From positions 17,159 to 81,158 of the forward strand of contig NZ_JABXKF010000064.1 in assembly GCF_017115165.1 (NCBI RefSeq): a DNA stretch of 64,000 nt. The letters run 5' to 3'. This stretch comes from Nostoc sp. LPT (lineage in GTDB: Bacteria > Cyanobacteriota > Cyanobacteriia > Cyanobacteriales > Nostocaceae). This document shows positions 48,737-58,825 of the stretch, one piece after another. Below the pieces are notes generated by a model, which was given only the letters and a program-made list of their open reading frames with translations, made no database searches and was not told the DNA's origin. How positions within the stretch are numbered: the stretch's first letter is position 1; every line of letters starts with the position of its first letter. The position numbers were made by a program, and so were the translations under genes.

Positions 48737-49724
48737 TTCACAAAATGTGTTTTTTTCAATATCTATATCTATCAGCTAGCAAAGAACAGGGGGTTTACGT
48801 GGAGCTTGGGAGTGTCTCACAATGAGAATCTTTCCTGCCATTGCCCCCAGCAACTGCTGATTATCAAAAAGCTAAAAAATACCGCGATCTGCTGATGAGC
48901 ATTTAAGTTGCATATTTTCAGAGGACAGGAATTGTGATTAAGTATTAACTAGAAGCTATAGGGCTAGTATTGGATTTGTAAAATATGCGTAGTGTCGTGG
49001 CAAGGTTAAAATAGTGCATTAAAAATGTATCAATTATTGAGATTTGAGCAACATAACTAATTTTTCTATAGCACACATTTAGGCTTGCCAGACTATTACA
49101 AGACTACTGGTATTTTTTAAAACAATTTACGATTTTTATCTGAATCTTTCTAAGTAATACGAGTTCACTCATCATTCAACATTTCAGACATTTTTAGACC
49201 GGAATCTAGACCTAATCTGATATAAAAGCTATTTATAGGTAAAGCAGATTTAACTCTTTAATTACAGGTAAAGATTATTTATTGATAATAATTTAGTGAT
49301 TGTATATTATTATATTACATAACAGTCTAGATTTTTTAACTTATATTAAAGTAATATACTGGGATTTTAGGAAATTTTTTCTTGATTAATTTTTATATAG
49401 ATATTATACTTAGTATTTATACTTTTTCAATAGAAAATTATTATATACATTTTAAAATCAGTTTTTGAGTGCTTGATAATTACATTCTAATTTAAATTTG
49501 ATGTTAGTAACATCATATTAACTACATAAATTAATCAAAATTAGCTTTGATAAGCATAGAAATTGCCGGAGATTAATAACATGATGCTATTCACTCATTA
49601 GTCAGTATTAATATCAAGCAAGAATACAGGGTAGTTAGAGATTGTTTATGATAAGATAAGCACTTTTAACTTGAGTTGACACTGACAACAAGAATCTGAA
49701 CCTTAGCAAACAGGTTATTGTAAC
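48737..49724. other. A/T-rich intergenic region with a repeat end
   Basis: About 990 bp with no supportable gene. At 48988-49022 lies a solo copy of the terminal repeat of the element at 52097-52231 (GTGGCAAGGTTAAAATAGTG). From 48790 to 48906 a short open stretch resembles a protein C-terminus (ATADYQKAKKYRDLL) but is too short to call. Confidence 0.5.
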
Positions 49725-51008
49725 ATGTTCGCCCGCAAAATCCTAGTTGTTGAGGATGAAAAAAATATAGCCTCAAATATTAGAAAAAGTTTACAAAAAT
49801 TAGGTTATTTAGTATCAGAAATAACTGAATCTGGTGAGGAGGCAATAAAAAAGGTAGCAGAAACTCATCCACATTTAGTATTAATTGATATCTGTCTAGC
49901 TGGAGAAATAGACGGTTTCCACGTAGCGGATATTATCCAGAATCACTTCCATGTGCCTGTAGTATATCTAACGGAGTGTTCGGAATATAAAACATTACAT
50001 AAAAATCAGCTAAGTGAGCCTTTTAGTTACATAGTCAAACCGTTTATTGAAAGTGATTTACATTTTGTGATTGAAATGACCCTGTACAAACATCAGAGCA
50101 AAAAAATATTATACGAAGAAAAACAGAGGTTGATGGCAATTATTAATAGTATGGGTTGTGCAGTGATTGTGACGTATGCAAATGGTTGTATTGAAATGAT
50201 GAATCCCATAGCAGAACTAATCACTGGTTGGAAGCAAAGTGAAGCGTTCGGGAAAGATTTAAGAGAAGTTGTTAACTTAGTTAATAAAGATGTAGGAGAA
50301 AAAATTGAAAATTTGACCACTTATGTAATCGAAGCAGGTAAAATTTTCAATTTACCAGAAAACTGTACATTGATTACCAAAGATGGCAAAGAAATAACGA
50401 TTGGAGATAATGTTGCACCTATCCGCGATCGAGATGGCAATATTACTGGCGCAGTTTTAGTTTTTCAAGACATCACTAAACGTAAGCAGACAGAGGCGCA
50501 ACTAATCCGCAATGCATTTTATGATGGGCTAACAGAATTACCAAATCGTATTTTATTTTTAGATCGGCTCAGACAAACCATTGAACGTAGCAAACGCAGA
50601 AGCGATTATTATTTTGCAGTTTTATTTTTAGATTTAGATGGCTTCAAAGAGATCAATGATCGCTTTGGGCATGGAATAGGGGATGATTTTTTAGTAGCGA
50701 TCGCTAGACGTTTAGAATCGTGCTTACGTGGTGGCGATACTTTAGCACGATTTGGTGGTGATGAGTTTACTGTTCTTTTAGAGGATATTAAAGGCATTAC
50801 CGACGCTACCAATGTTGCCAAACGTATTCAAGATTCCTTAAGATTGCCAGTTAACCTGAATGGATATCAATTATCTACTACAGCTAGCATTGGTATTACT
50901 TGGAATTTTAGTCGTTATGAAGAGCCTGCAACTGTGCTAAGAGATGCTGATATTGCTATGTACCGAGCTAAACGGCAGGGAAAAGCTACTTATGCCATAT
51001 TTAATTAA
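49725..51008 (+). CDS. REC-PAS-GGDEF response regulator (diguanylate cyclase)
   Basis: A 427-residue protein. The receiver (about 1-120) has the phosphoacceptor Asp in LVLIDICLAGEIDG and the Lys in SYIVKPF; a PAS domain (about 135-255) follows; the GGDEF domain (about 265-427) has RFGGDEFTVLL and an RGGD inhibitory site five residues before it. A signal through an unknown kinase should control c-di-GMP synthesis. It is the second diguanylate cyclase in this window. Confidence 0.92.
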   Translation: MFARKILVVEDEKNIASNIRKSLQKLGYLVSEITESGEEAIKKVAETHPHLVLIDICLAGEIDGFHVADIIQNHFHVPVVYLTECSEYKTLHKNQLSEPFSYIVKPFIESDLHFVIEMTLYKHQSKKILYEEKQRLMAIINSMGCAVIVTYANGCIEMMNPIAELITGWKQSEAFGKDLREVVNLVNKDVGEKIENLTTYVIEAGKIFNLPENCTLITKDGKEITIGDNVAPIRDRDGNITGAVLVFQDITKRKQTEAQLIRNAFYDGLTELPNRILFLDRLRQTIERSKRRSDYYFAVLFLDLDGFKEINDRFGHGIGDDFLVAIARRLESCLRGGDTLARFGGDEFTVLLEDIKGITDATNVAKRIQDSLRLPVNLNGYQLSTTASIGITWNFSRYEEPATVLRDADIAMYRAKRQGKATYAIFN

Positions 51009-51076
51009 GGATGGAAATGATACTCTAGCCGCTACTAAGGTTATCGTATACAACCGAGAAGCCCGATAAATCTGTC

Positions 51077-51637
51077 ATGGAAAAAACCGAAAAACAGAAA
51101 ATGCTCGCAGGCGAATTATATCTGGCCGAAGATCCAGAATTGGCTGCCGACAATAAGCGAGCTAGTCGTCTGTTGCGAAGGTACAATTCTACAACCGAAG
51201 AACAGCAAGAGCAACGGCAACAAATTTTGCAAGAATTATTTGGAAAAATCGGTCAAAAAGTAGCAATTGTGCCACCCTTTCAGTGTGACTATGGCAGTAA
51301 TATTTTTGCTGGCGACAAATTGTATATGAACTATGGCTGTGTAATTTTAGACTGTAATACAGTTCACATTGGTGAAAATGTTCTGTGCGCTCCCTATGTA
51401 CAAATTTATACTGCTTATCACCCAGCAGAGCCAGAAATTCGTCTTTCTGGTAGAGAATTAGCTGCCCCAGTTAACATTGGTAATAATGTCTGGATTGGTG
51501 GCAATGCAATTATTTGTCCAGGTGTAACTATTGGTGATAACACAACCATTGGTGCTGGTAGTGTCGTTGTCAAAGATATACCTGAGAATGTTGTCGCTGC
51601 TGGTAATCCCTGCCGCGTGATTCGCTATTTGTCGTAG
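51077..51637 (+). CDS. maa: maltose O-acetyltransferase-like hexapeptide protein
   Basis: A 186-residue left-handed beta-helix acetyltransferase. It has the N-terminal Mac domain ([14 protein letters not shown]) and hexapeptide turns ([20 protein letters not shown] and [18 protein letters not shown]). It transfers acetyl from acetyl-CoA to maltose/glucose or a similar sugar or galactoside; the substrate is not fixed by sequence. The start ATG follows the GGDEF gene by about 70 bp. Confidence 0.9.
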   Translation: MEKTEKQKMLAGELYLAEDPELAADNKRASRLLRRYNSTTEEQQEQRQQILQELFGKIGQKVAIVPPFQCDYGSNIFAGDKLYMNYGCVILDCNTVHIGENVLCAPYVQIYTAYHPAEPEIRLSGRELAAPVNIGNNVWIGGNAIICPGVTIGDNTTIGAGSVVVKDIPENVVAAGNPCRVIRYLS

Positions 51638-51640
51638 AAT

Positions 51641-52021
51641 TTAAAATTTATAACCTCTAGCAATCCAATAGAGCCAGTCTGCGATCGCTTCTTGAGTTTC
51701 ACTGTCAGCATCAATGGCTGTTATTTCAGATAATTTGGCAGAATATACATCATCATCCTTACCATTAATATAAGCCACTTCGACAAACATATCTTTTAAG
51801 CACTCATCATCTGGGGCCATTCCCAATACTTCCACTTGTTTCTCTTCGACAGAACCTGATTTGCGTCCCTTCTTAGTCCATTTAGCCAAAAAGGGAAAAT
51901 TCAGAGTCTCTTCGAGGTAGTAGTACCAACCCATAGCCCGGTCTTCTTTGTCTTCAGCATCTACAATAATCTCTGTTTTAATGCGATGCTCTCGGTTTTC
52001 GTCGGCTTCAACACTAGGCAT
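51641..52021 (-). CDS. cyanobacterial acidic protein, calcium-binding-like annotation family
   Basis: The protein has 126 residues from the ATG at 52021 (MPSVEADENREHRIKTEIIV). The longer frame starting at 52189 translates part of a MITE and is not the gene. It is very acidic in its second half (NGKDDDVYSAKLSEITAIDADSETQEA), for which homologues are labelled calcium-binding. It is rich in Trp/Tyr (GWYYYLEETLNFP). Convergent with maa, only 3 bp apart. Function unproven. Confidence 0.7.
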   Translation of the reverse strand: MPSVEADENREHRIKTEIIVDAEDKEDRAMGWYYYLEETLNFPFLAKWTKKGRKSGSVEEKQVEVLGMAPDDECLKDMFVEVAYINGKDDDVYSAKLSEITAIDADSETQEAIADWLYWIARGYKF

Positions 52022-52096
52022 AAGATAACACTTTGCGTATAATTCATTTTGATAATATAGCAGTCCGATTTGATTTTTGAAAAAATCTAAGTATAT

Positions 52097-52231
52097 GTAG
52101 TGGCGTGGCAAGGCTAAATTGTTGCAAAAAATTTTCTTGTGGTGTGGGCATCTTGCCCGCACTGGACGGGCGAGACGCCCATCCCACAAGAGGAAAGCTA
52201 ATGCACTATTTTAGCCTTGACAGGCTACTAC
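52097..52231. mobile_element. MITE-like element upstream of the acidic-protein gene
   Basis: Ends: GTAGTGGCGTGGCAAGGCTAAA and, inverted, GTAGTAGCCTGTCAAGGCTAAA. The middle holds the hairpin CTTGTGGTGTGGGCATCTTG with its complement CGCCCATCCCACAAG. A single end copy occurs at 48988-49022. No coding capacity. It overlaps the region where the transcript of the 51641-52021 gene must start. Confidence 0.65.
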
Positions 52232-52686
52232 GTGTATTTCAAAAATCAAATATGAGTCCTATACTACCAAAATGTTTCTAAAATCATAGTTAAATATATC
52301 TATTCTGTCTACTTAATTACTTATTCACCTCCCAGAACCCCACCCCTTAATCTTCTCTTTGCAAACTCTTAGGGCAGGGTGGGTTAACAATTCACGCATT
52401 CACGCATTCACGCATTCAAACATTTTAGACATTTTCAGACGAACGCGAGTGCGTCTCTAAGAGTTGAGAAGTGCCAACTCCTGCGGGGAGACGCCAAGGG
52501 CGATGCGCTCTTTAAGAGCGTTGTGGCAACTACGTTCCATTTAAACCCCGACTAGAAAATGATCAAAGGCGGAGTGGCTCCGACTCCGCACTACCTGTAG
52601 AGGTAGGGGTCTTAAACCCTTTGATTTCCGGTAAAATGACTCTGGCAATCATAACTAATTATCTGGAAATGATATAAACTCTACAA
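52232..52686. other. repeat-rich intergenic region
   Basis: TTCACGCA is tandemly repeated (about 52391-52418), followed by small dispersed repeats (AGTGCCAACTCCTGCGGGGA, GCTCTTTAAGAGCG at about 52440-52530). No gene was seen. Confidence 0.55.
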
Positions 52687-52715
52687 AAAACCGCTTGTCA
52701 ATGACAAACGGTTTT
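52687..52715 (-). terminator. terminator after the DUF1517 gene
   Basis: AAAACCGCTTGTCA and TGACAAACGGTTTT form a 14-bp stem with one mismatch; on the minus strand it ends in a T-run. Confidence 0.85.
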
Positions 52716-52799
52716 CTAGTTATTGCACTTAAGGAAAACTTATTCGTTGCACTAAGATGCTAAGTTTTTCTTAGCGCTCAATCGCAAAATTTTCACAGA

Positions 52800-53783
52800 T
52801 TAAACAAGTCTCAAATCAGGATAATTTGCCAACACATCATCAGATGTAAGGGTATCATTTTCAGCTTGCGGAGTCCAAAGAACTTCAATTGCTAGAAGCT
52901 TTTCGCTAGGGATACTACCAATTTGCCGTAAAGCTTGACGCAAATGATCAGCACTATTAATCGCTGTGGGGATGTCAAACTTACCTAGTGTCGCCGCCAG
53001 CAAGGTGACGATAATGTATTCACCAGCGCCTTCGGTAAATAGGCGGGTGGGGTTGTCGAGTTCACCAGTTGGGGGTAAAGCATCTTTGGCAAGGGCTGCT
53101 TTTAGCTGGTTGTTGACGTTAGAAAGAGTTTCTTCGCTAAACTTGCTGCGTTCTGCCAATGACAGCCGATTAAACTGACCTTCAGCTGAATTCAAACTGG
53201 CTTGTTGAGTGCCACCACCTGCATATACAAAGTATTCGGGATGGCGGAGTAAAGCGAGGCTGGCTTCTTGTAAAATTTCTGCTCTGCCTTCTGGGGTGTT
53301 AGTATCAGCAGTCTCAGCAATGTGGTTGAGTTCATTTTGCAATTCACGAGCTTGAGCTAATAAACCTACTTGCAAACGAGTTACAGAAACAGGAGAGTTA
53401 CTACTGTAATCGGCTTCTCCAGTTTCACCGCTAGAGACGCGGCGGAAAGTTTGCAATAAGAAATTAGCGATCGCCAAGAAAATTAAGATGGTAAATATAC
53501 CACCAAATCCTCCTCCAATACCCCAGAAGGGAAGTAGGAAGGGAAAGCCAAAGCCACCACCAAAACCACCACCAGGATAGTATCCGCCCCCGCCAGGAGG
53601 CGAGTATGTGCGTGGTGTATAGGTACGGCCAGAAGGTGCTCTAAAGGAGCCACCACCGATGCGACCCCCACTGCGGGCTGCTAATGCGCCGTCAGCATGA
53701 CCAAGAGCCAAAGCTAACACCAAGCTTAGGGCTAAGAAGGTTTTTAACAGCGGTTTGATGGTTTGTTGTAGTTTTTTACGCAT
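52800..53783 (-). CDS. DUF1517 membrane protein
   Basis: A 327-residue protein with a signal peptide (MRKKLQQ, hydrophobic core, ALAARSGG). A Gly/Pro/Tyr-rich stretch (about 40-85) and a membrane helix (about 90-112, FTILIFLAIANFLLQTF) follow. The C-terminal DUF1517 domain then begins near VTRLQVGLLAQARELQNEL. Homologues occur in cyanobacteria and chloroplasts; the function is unknown, though an envelope or thylakoid location is likely. Confidence 0.87.
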   Translation of the reverse strand: MRKKLQQTIKPLLKTFLALSLVLALALGHADGALAARSGGRIGGGSFRAPSGRTYTPRTYSPPGGGGYYPGGGFGGGFGFPFLLPFWGIGGGFGGIFTILIFLAIANFLLQTFRRVSSGETGEADYSSNSPVSVTRLQVGLLAQARELQNELNHIAETADTNTPEGRAEILQEASLALLRHPEYFVYAGGGTQQASLNSAEGQFNRLSLAERSKFSEETLSNVNNQLKAALAKDALPPTGELDNPTRLFTEGAGEYIIVTLLAATLGKFDIPTAINSADHLRQALRQIGSIPSEKLLAIEVLWTPQAENDTLTSDDVLANYPDLRLV

Positions 53784-54180
53784 AAGACTATCGCTTCAAA
53801 AACGGAATTATTATTTATGATTTCTCCCTATTTTGGGAGCAATGTTGCAGGATGTCGCTAACGCTAGCCCATAACAAGCAAGTTTGTAGCATTCTTTTTT
53901 AGAGGCTACATATTTAATTTACCGCGTCTTATCTTGGGTAAGTAGCGATCGCAGGGGGGATTTCTCGACTGGGGAACCGTACCTGAAGACATGTTTATCC
54001 TCACAGAAATTTGCGATTTCGACGATGGTCACTGAGTTTTGTCGTACCATTTCGTGGAAGCAAGCTAGCAAGAGCCTCTTGTAAAGAAGTGCGGGCTACG
54101 CCTACGGGCAATTGTTTGCTATGCCTTGGACTAGCAGTTTCACTCTAACAGGTTGTTGGGGTCAACTTGAAGACAACTCA
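53784..54180. other. decayed intergenic region with a dispersed repeat
   Basis: No intact gene. A copy of the GGGCTACGCCTACGGG repeat is at 54092-54107. From 53992 a short frame (FILTEICDFDDG) weakly recalls a transposase N-terminus but breaks at once, so I do not call it. Confidence 0.45.
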
Positions 54181-54676
54181 TAGTTAACTCGTTGTCTAAA
54201 GAATTCGATCAAAAACTCGCTAATTTTGAACGATTGAGCAAGCTGACTGGTGACGAACGATATCAAGGGCTAAATGAAGACAACAGAAAAACACTAGCTA
54301 CAACACACTTGAAATTGTCAAAACTGTCTCAATAATTTGACAAACACTTTGAGGATTTAAAGCAGCAGAGTACAAAACTTCCAAGCAAATATATCAAGAA
54401 TTTATCGCTAAAAATAAAACTGATTTAGCATCAATTAAATCAGAGTTTGTTAGCGTCCAAAAAGACATCAAAAGTAGTCAGTTGGATATTATAAAAATCG
54501 ATACAAGGGTCAAGGAACAAGAAAAGGTGAACAGTGAGGCGATTCCAAAGCTTGACCAAATACTAGGAATATTACCTTTAATTCCAGCAAGAGCCGCTGA
54601 TGCAATTAAACCTGTCCGCATTGAGATTACACGACGTAGCCTCAAGGATTTAGGCTTGCTGGCTCAAATCAACTAA
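54181..54676 (+). pseudogene. coiled-coil protein remnant with frameshift
   Basis: LSKEFDQKLANFERLSKLTG through TLATTHLKLSKLSQ is readable in one frame up to a TAA near 54335. From about 54355 another frame continues (AAEYKTSKQIYQEFIAKNK) and runs to RRSLKDLGLLAQIN at 54676. Both are Lys/Glu/Gln-rich helices, consistent with one broken coiled-coil gene. No family recognised. It converges on thiS. Confidence 0.55.
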
Positions 54677-54885
54677 CCACCACCGACAATAGTTACCACT
54701 TCTAAGCGATCGCCTGGTTGCACTTTTGTTTGCGACCAAAACTGGCGGTGTATAATTTCGCCATTATACTCCACAGCCACCAAGCGGGGGTTAAAACCCA
54801 ACTGTTGGAGTAAGTTGGGTAAAGAAGTTTGAAACGAACAGCTATGGGTTTCCCCATTTACCTGAATCGTAATCTCGTTAGACAT
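54673..54885 (-). CDS. thiS: sulfur carrier protein ThiS
   Basis: About 70 residues from the ATG at 54885 (MSNEITIQVNGETHSC), with the ubiquitin-like fold landmarks and a C-terminal Gly-Gly (IVGGG) that is adenylated and thiocarboxylated for thiazole synthesis. The frame extends upstream into a heptamer tract (an in-frame Met at 54927), which is repeat and not part of the gene. thiE lies just upstream on the same strand, so they are probably co-transcribed. Confidence 0.93.
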   Translation of the reverse strand: MSNEITIQVNGETHSCSFQTSLPNLLQQLGFNPRLVAVEYNGEIIHRQFWSQTKVQPGDRLEVVTIVGGG

Positions 54886-54891
54886 AATATG

Positions 54892-54987
54892 TGGGGAATT
54901 GGGCATTGGGAATTGGGCATGGGGCATTGGGCATTGGGCATTACTTATTCACTTTGGACAAATGACAAATGACAAATGACAAATGAC
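54892..54987. repeat. GGGCATT and AAATGAC heptamer arrays between thiE and thiS
   Basis: TTGGGCATT-type heptamers (54892-54942) are followed by four AAATGAC units (about 54960-54987). Confidence 0.8.
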
Positions 54988-54991
54988 TCTT

Positions 54992-56107
54992 TTAAAGTTC
55001 TGGTTTAATGCGATTGAGTTGAGAGAGCAAATATTGCGTTACTAGGGTAGGCTGTTCGGCTTGCATAAGCGATCGCACCACTGCTACACGTTCGGCCCCG
55101 GCATCGACCGCATCATTGATATTATTGGCATCTATTCCCCCAATCGCAAACCAGGGAATTGAGCAATTTTTGGCTGCATAGCTGACATATTCTAGCCCTG
55201 TTGCTGCTTTACCTACTTTTGTGGGAGTTTCATAAACTGGCCCTACGCCAATATAATCTACACCTTCAGCAATTGCTGCTTGCATTTCTTCTTTATTTGT
55301 GGTAGATAACCCTATCAGACGTTGCGAACCCAGTAATTGCCGAGCAACAGCAATAGGCATATCTTGTTGTCCCAGATGCACCCCATCGGCATCGACAGCT
55401 AAAGCTACATCCACGCGATCGTTAACGATAAACAAAGCACCATAGATGTGGCATAACTGCCGTAATTTTCTCGCTTGTTCCAGACGCAAAGAATCATCGG
55501 CGGTTTTGTCGCGGTATTGTAATAGCGTTAATCCCCCTTTGAGTGCAGATTCGACAGTGTTCAACAAATTTTCACTAGGGGAAGTCACAAGATACAAACG
55601 CGATCGCCACAACAATTGATGGCGCTGATGACCCATTAAACTACTTTCTAGGGTATAAACCTGATAGCGCATCTGCTTACAAGCTTTAGCCATATTTGGC
55701 TGGAAAAGCTTGCTGTATTCTTCCAACACCCGTAATGCTTCTTCTATCCGGCAAAAGTTAGCCTGCAAGACCGATTTTATACTAGCTCGTTGTTCTTCTT
55801 GAGGATGAGTTAACTCAGTCCCCGGATCGCCTGGTGTATCTCGCGCCGCCCGTAATTCTGGGGTATGCCACTTGGCTACCTCTTGTCGCAGCCGCTTGCA
55901 TTCAAGAGCCAACTGGGCATTATTCAACCCAAACCGACACCATTCCTCAATAATTCGCAAGCCCTCACGAGCGCGGTCTAAATTGGCATCTAAAATGCGG
56001 TAAACAACTTGCTGTATTTGCTCTTTTTGGCTGTATGGCTCGACCATCACAACAACCCCATTAGTGCTTTCATCGAAGTGTGAATTATCATAAGTCCTAG
56101 TAACCAT
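54992..56107 (-). CDS. thiE: thiamine phosphate synthase with N-terminal ThiD2-like domain
   Basis: A 371-residue protein. Residues about 35-155 are the ThiD2-like/cyanobacterial N-terminal domain (RILDANLDRAREGLRIIEEW, RIEEALRVLEEYSK). Residues about 165-371 are ThiE, joining hydroxymethylpyrimidine diphosphate and thiazole phosphate: LYLVTSPSENLL, LQYRDKTADD, FIVNDRVDVALAVDADGVHL, GVGPVYETPTK and WFAIGGIDANNI. The ATG at 56107 or the one at 56047 could be the start. Confidence 0.93.
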   Translation of the reverse strand: MVTRTYDNSHFDESTNGVVVMVEPYSQKEQIQQVVYRILDANLDRAREGLRIIEEWCRFGLNNAQLALECKRLRQEVAKWHTPELRAARDTPGDPGTELTHPQEEQRASIKSVLQANFCRIEEALRVLEEYSKLFQPNMAKACKQMRYQVYTLESSLMGHQRHQLLWRSRLYLVTSPSENLLNTVESALKGGLTLLQYRDKTADDSLRLEQARKLRQLCHIYGALFIVNDRVDVALAVDADGVHLGQQDMPIAVARQLLGSQRLIGLSTTNKEEMQAAIAEGVDYIGVGPVYETPTKVGKAATGLEYVSYAAKNCSIPWFAIGGIDANNINDAVDAGAERVAVVRSLMQAEQPTLVTQYLLSQLNRIKPEL

Positions 56108-56654
56108 AAGTTAATTAATTTGCTTTTTTTTACTAATTTTTGCGGAATCTACGCAAAACAACGTAGTAGTGAGGGTTACGGGAAATTATCCCATGTTCTT
56201 ATAGACAGTGATAAGGGTAGTTTGAGGCTACAGTTTCGCACTGAGCTTAGTCAAGTATTTTATGGTAAATAACAAGCTTGCAAAGGACTGCCAAAAGAAA
56301 ATCCCCAATAGATATATTAGTGAAGACAACGTAGAGACTAGCAGTGTTACGTCTCTACAAGGGTTTTGGATAACGCATATTTAATTTCACTCTTATATCC
56401 ATTTAGATATGGGAGTGAAAATGACTTTTGACTTTTGACTTTTGACTTTTGACTTCCCCGAAGGAGCTGACGTAGGCACAATTCATGAATTGTGCCTACA
56501 AATGATTTTGGGCAACGCACAATTAATTTCTGGAGATGTCTAATATCATTTATTACTATGTATTAAATATCGCCAATCGGTCAATATATGGGTAATATTA
56601 TCGACATAATACTCTCTAAAGAGTATAAGAATTTATGATTACTTAGAAGGAGTC
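56108..56654. other. intergenic region with a heptamer/palindrome composite
   Basis: No gene. TGACTTT repeats occur at 56422-56455, followed by CCCCGAAGGAG; the remainder is A/T-rich, with the expected promoter of the DUF1565 gene near 56560-56640. Confidence 0.55.
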
Positions 56655-58616
56655 GTGTTAAATATGATTCTCCCTCGTGTGTTTCCTGGGTACCGTAGAG
56701 TAGATGTTCTGTTTGCAAAGCTGAAGTTTTTGAAATCACCAAGGCTTTTATTTTTTAGTTTTTCAGTATTATCTTTTACTGTAGGTATGGGGGCGGCAAG
56801 TATAGCGTTCCTGGGTATAAACCTGGATAGTGCGTCAGCGAAGCTCGCCGTTCGCGTAGCGTCTCGCAGAGAAGGCATCGCTCAGATTCCATCGACACCA
56901 GATTCAGCGCCTCTGAATCAAAAAACACCTTCTCAGGCTAATGTGCTGTTTGTCAATCCTGGTGTTGGAGATGACAAGGCAGGGAATGGCAGCGAATCCG
57001 CTCCTGTAAAGACGATTACCCAAGCCTTGCGATTAGCTAACGCCAATACTGTAATTATGCTTTCCACTGGTACTTATAGCGCCGAGACAGGAGAGGAATT
57101 TCCCTTAATACTGAAACCGGGTATTTCAATTCAAGGCAATCCCAGCAATCAAGGTAAAGACATTATCATTCAAGGAGGCGGTGATTACCTAAGTCGGAGC
57201 TTTGGCGGTCAAAATGTCACAATTGTTGGAGCCAACCAAGTCTTCCTCACTGGGGTAACGGTGACGAACTCGAATCGCCGTGGTTACGGTTTATGGATTG
57301 AATCTAGCAATCCGGTAGTCGCGGAAAATACTTTTAGTGGCAGTACTCAAGATGGGATTTCCGTCAGTGGTAATGCTGCACCCACCATTAGCAAGAATTA
57401 CTTCGATCGCAATGGAGCTAATGGCATCACAATTGCTGGTAACTCTAGTCCCCAAGTGAAGGAAAATGTCTTTCACCAAACAGGTTTTGGCATTAATATT
57501 GCCCAAAACGCCGCTCCTATAATCATAGGTAATCAAATTCAGAACAATAGATCGGGAATTGTCGTACAAGCAAATGCCCGCCCGATTTTGCGGAATAATT
57601 CTATTCAAGATAATAAAGAAGATGGTTTAGTTGCGATCGCTCAAGCAATGCCAGATTTGGGTAGTGCATCGGAACCTGGGGGTAATACATTTCAAAATAA
57701 TGCCCGCTACGACATTAACGCCAGCGCTGCTAAACAAGTGATTCCTGCTGCTGGTAATAACCTTGTGAGCGATCGCATCACTGGCAAGATAGATATTAAC
57801 GGTACAACAGCACTAGTAAGCGAAAATTCTCAACCAGCTCCCAACAACGTATTACGACAAATACCACCAAGTGGAGAAATCACCTTCTCGGCTCCCGAAA
57901 TCTCTGAAACTACTAATGGGCAAACCAGCAACAGCATTTCAGCAAATAATCCTGTTTCTGGGCAATTAAACAGTCAACTGCTGCCATTAATGCCAGCAAA
58001 TAATGTACCGCTTTCCACGCCTATATCCAATCAACAACCACCCACTTCTAGCGTCGCCGGATTTCCTACTCCTAGCAGCTTGTCAAGTAGACAAGTATCA
58101 ACTAACACTCAAATTGCAACTTCCAGTCCAGCACAGCCACCTGATACACCACAGTTAAATTATGTGCGGATCGATCCTAATACCATTGAGTTTACTGCCT
58201 CTGAGTCCCCATCCAATTCAGTTGCACAGCCACCAGTTCCAAGTATGAGGGATCAAACACAGCAACCATTACCAATACTAGAAACTGCTGCCCCAGGTGC
58301 TTCAGAACTTTTACCACTTCCCGATCGCAATATCCCCATTGTTAATACTCGCAATCTGCAAACAAGTTCTGCAAGTATTCCCGATAGTGGTAACTCTGCA
58401 AGACAATTTGGTGTGCGTTATCGCGTAGTAGTGCCACTTGCAACTGATAAGGATCGCGATTTAGTAAAATTCTTTGCTCCTGGTGCGTTTCCTACAGTTT
58501 GGCAAGGTCAAAGAGTTATGCAAGCAGGAGTATTTAGTAGTGAATATAACGCTAAAGAAATGCTCAAAACACTCTCTAGTAAAGGTTTAAGAGTTATTAT
58601 GGAGCCGTTGAATTAA
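56655..58616 (+). CDS. DUF1565 right-handed beta-helix protein
   Basis: A 653-residue exported protein. The N-terminal hydrophobic segment (about 36-58, LLFFSFSVLSFTVGMGAAS) acts as signal or anchor. A DUF1565/pectate-lyase-like parallel beta-helix (about 95-390, with GGDYLSRSFGGQNVTIVGAN) is followed by a long Ser/Pro/Gln-rich linker. The SPOR-like C-terminus is FGVRYRVVVPLATDKDRD to GLRVIMEPLN. It could bind or process polysaccharide or peptidoglycan; no catalytic residues stand out. A repeat-derived segment sits at about 56838-56877. Confidence 0.8.
   Translation: MLNMILPRVFPGYRRVDVLFAKLKFLKSPRLLFFSFSVLSFTVGMGAASIAFLGINLDSASAKLAVRVASRREGIAQIPSTPDSAPLNQKTPSQANVLFVNPGVGDDKAGNGSESAPVKTITQALRLANANTVIMLSTGTYSAETGEEFPLILKPGISIQGNPSNQGKDIIIQGGGDYLSRSFGGQNVTIVGANQVFLTGVTVTNSNRRGYGLWIESSNPVVAENTFSGSTQDGISVSGNAAPTISKNYFDRNGANGITIAGNSSPQVKENVFHQTGFGINIAQNAAPIIIGNQIQNNRSGIVVQANARPILRNNSIQDNKEDGLVAIAQAMPDLGSASEPGGNTFQNNARYDINASAAKQVIPAAGNNLVSDRITGKIDINGTTALVSENSQPAPNNVLRQIPPSGEITFSAPEISETTNGQTSNSISANNPVSGQLNSQLLPLMPANNVPLSTPISNQQPPTSSVAGFPTPSSLSSRQVSTNTQIATSSPAQPPDTPQLNYVRIDPNTIEFTASESPSNSVAQPPVPSMRDQTQQPLPILETAAPGASELLPLPDRNIPIVNTRNLQTSSASIPDSGNSARQFGVRYRVVVPLATDKDRDLVKFFAPGAFPTVWQGQRVMQAGVFSSEYNAKEMLKTLSSKGLRVIMEPLN
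56838..56877. repeat. in-frame dispersed repeat in the DUF1565 gene
   Basis: AGCTCGCCGTTCGCGTAGCG then TCTCGCAGAGAAGG is of the GCGTAGC dispersed-repeat type seen at 30600-30664. It encodes KLAVRVASRREG just after the signal region and keeps the frame. Confidence 0.65.
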
Positions 58617-58825
58617 TTGGGTATGGGGCATTGGGCATGGGGCAAAAGATATGGAATTAGCGAGAAAAGCACCTCAAAATGAATATTGATCCACTTGAGA
58701 GAGCGATCGCTTTCCTACTGTGGGGAGGCATCGCTCTTTTAGTCAAGGGGGTGAGATCGCCCTTAGGCATAAGTTGAATTAGCGATCGCGTTCTTGTTTT
58801 AGGGAGCGATCGGGGAAAGCATCCT

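Noticed and set aside
48790..48906. Fragment resembling a protein C-terminus
   Set aside because: Too short and without a start or recognisable family.
52022..52189. N-terminal extension of the acidic-protein gene
   Set aside because: It translates the MITE end and hairpin rather than conserved protein.
53992..54090. Transposase remnant
   Set aside because: Only about ten residues look like a transposase start and stops follow at once.
56108..56200. Thiamine riboswitch before thiE
   Set aside because: The conserved CTGAGA core was not found.
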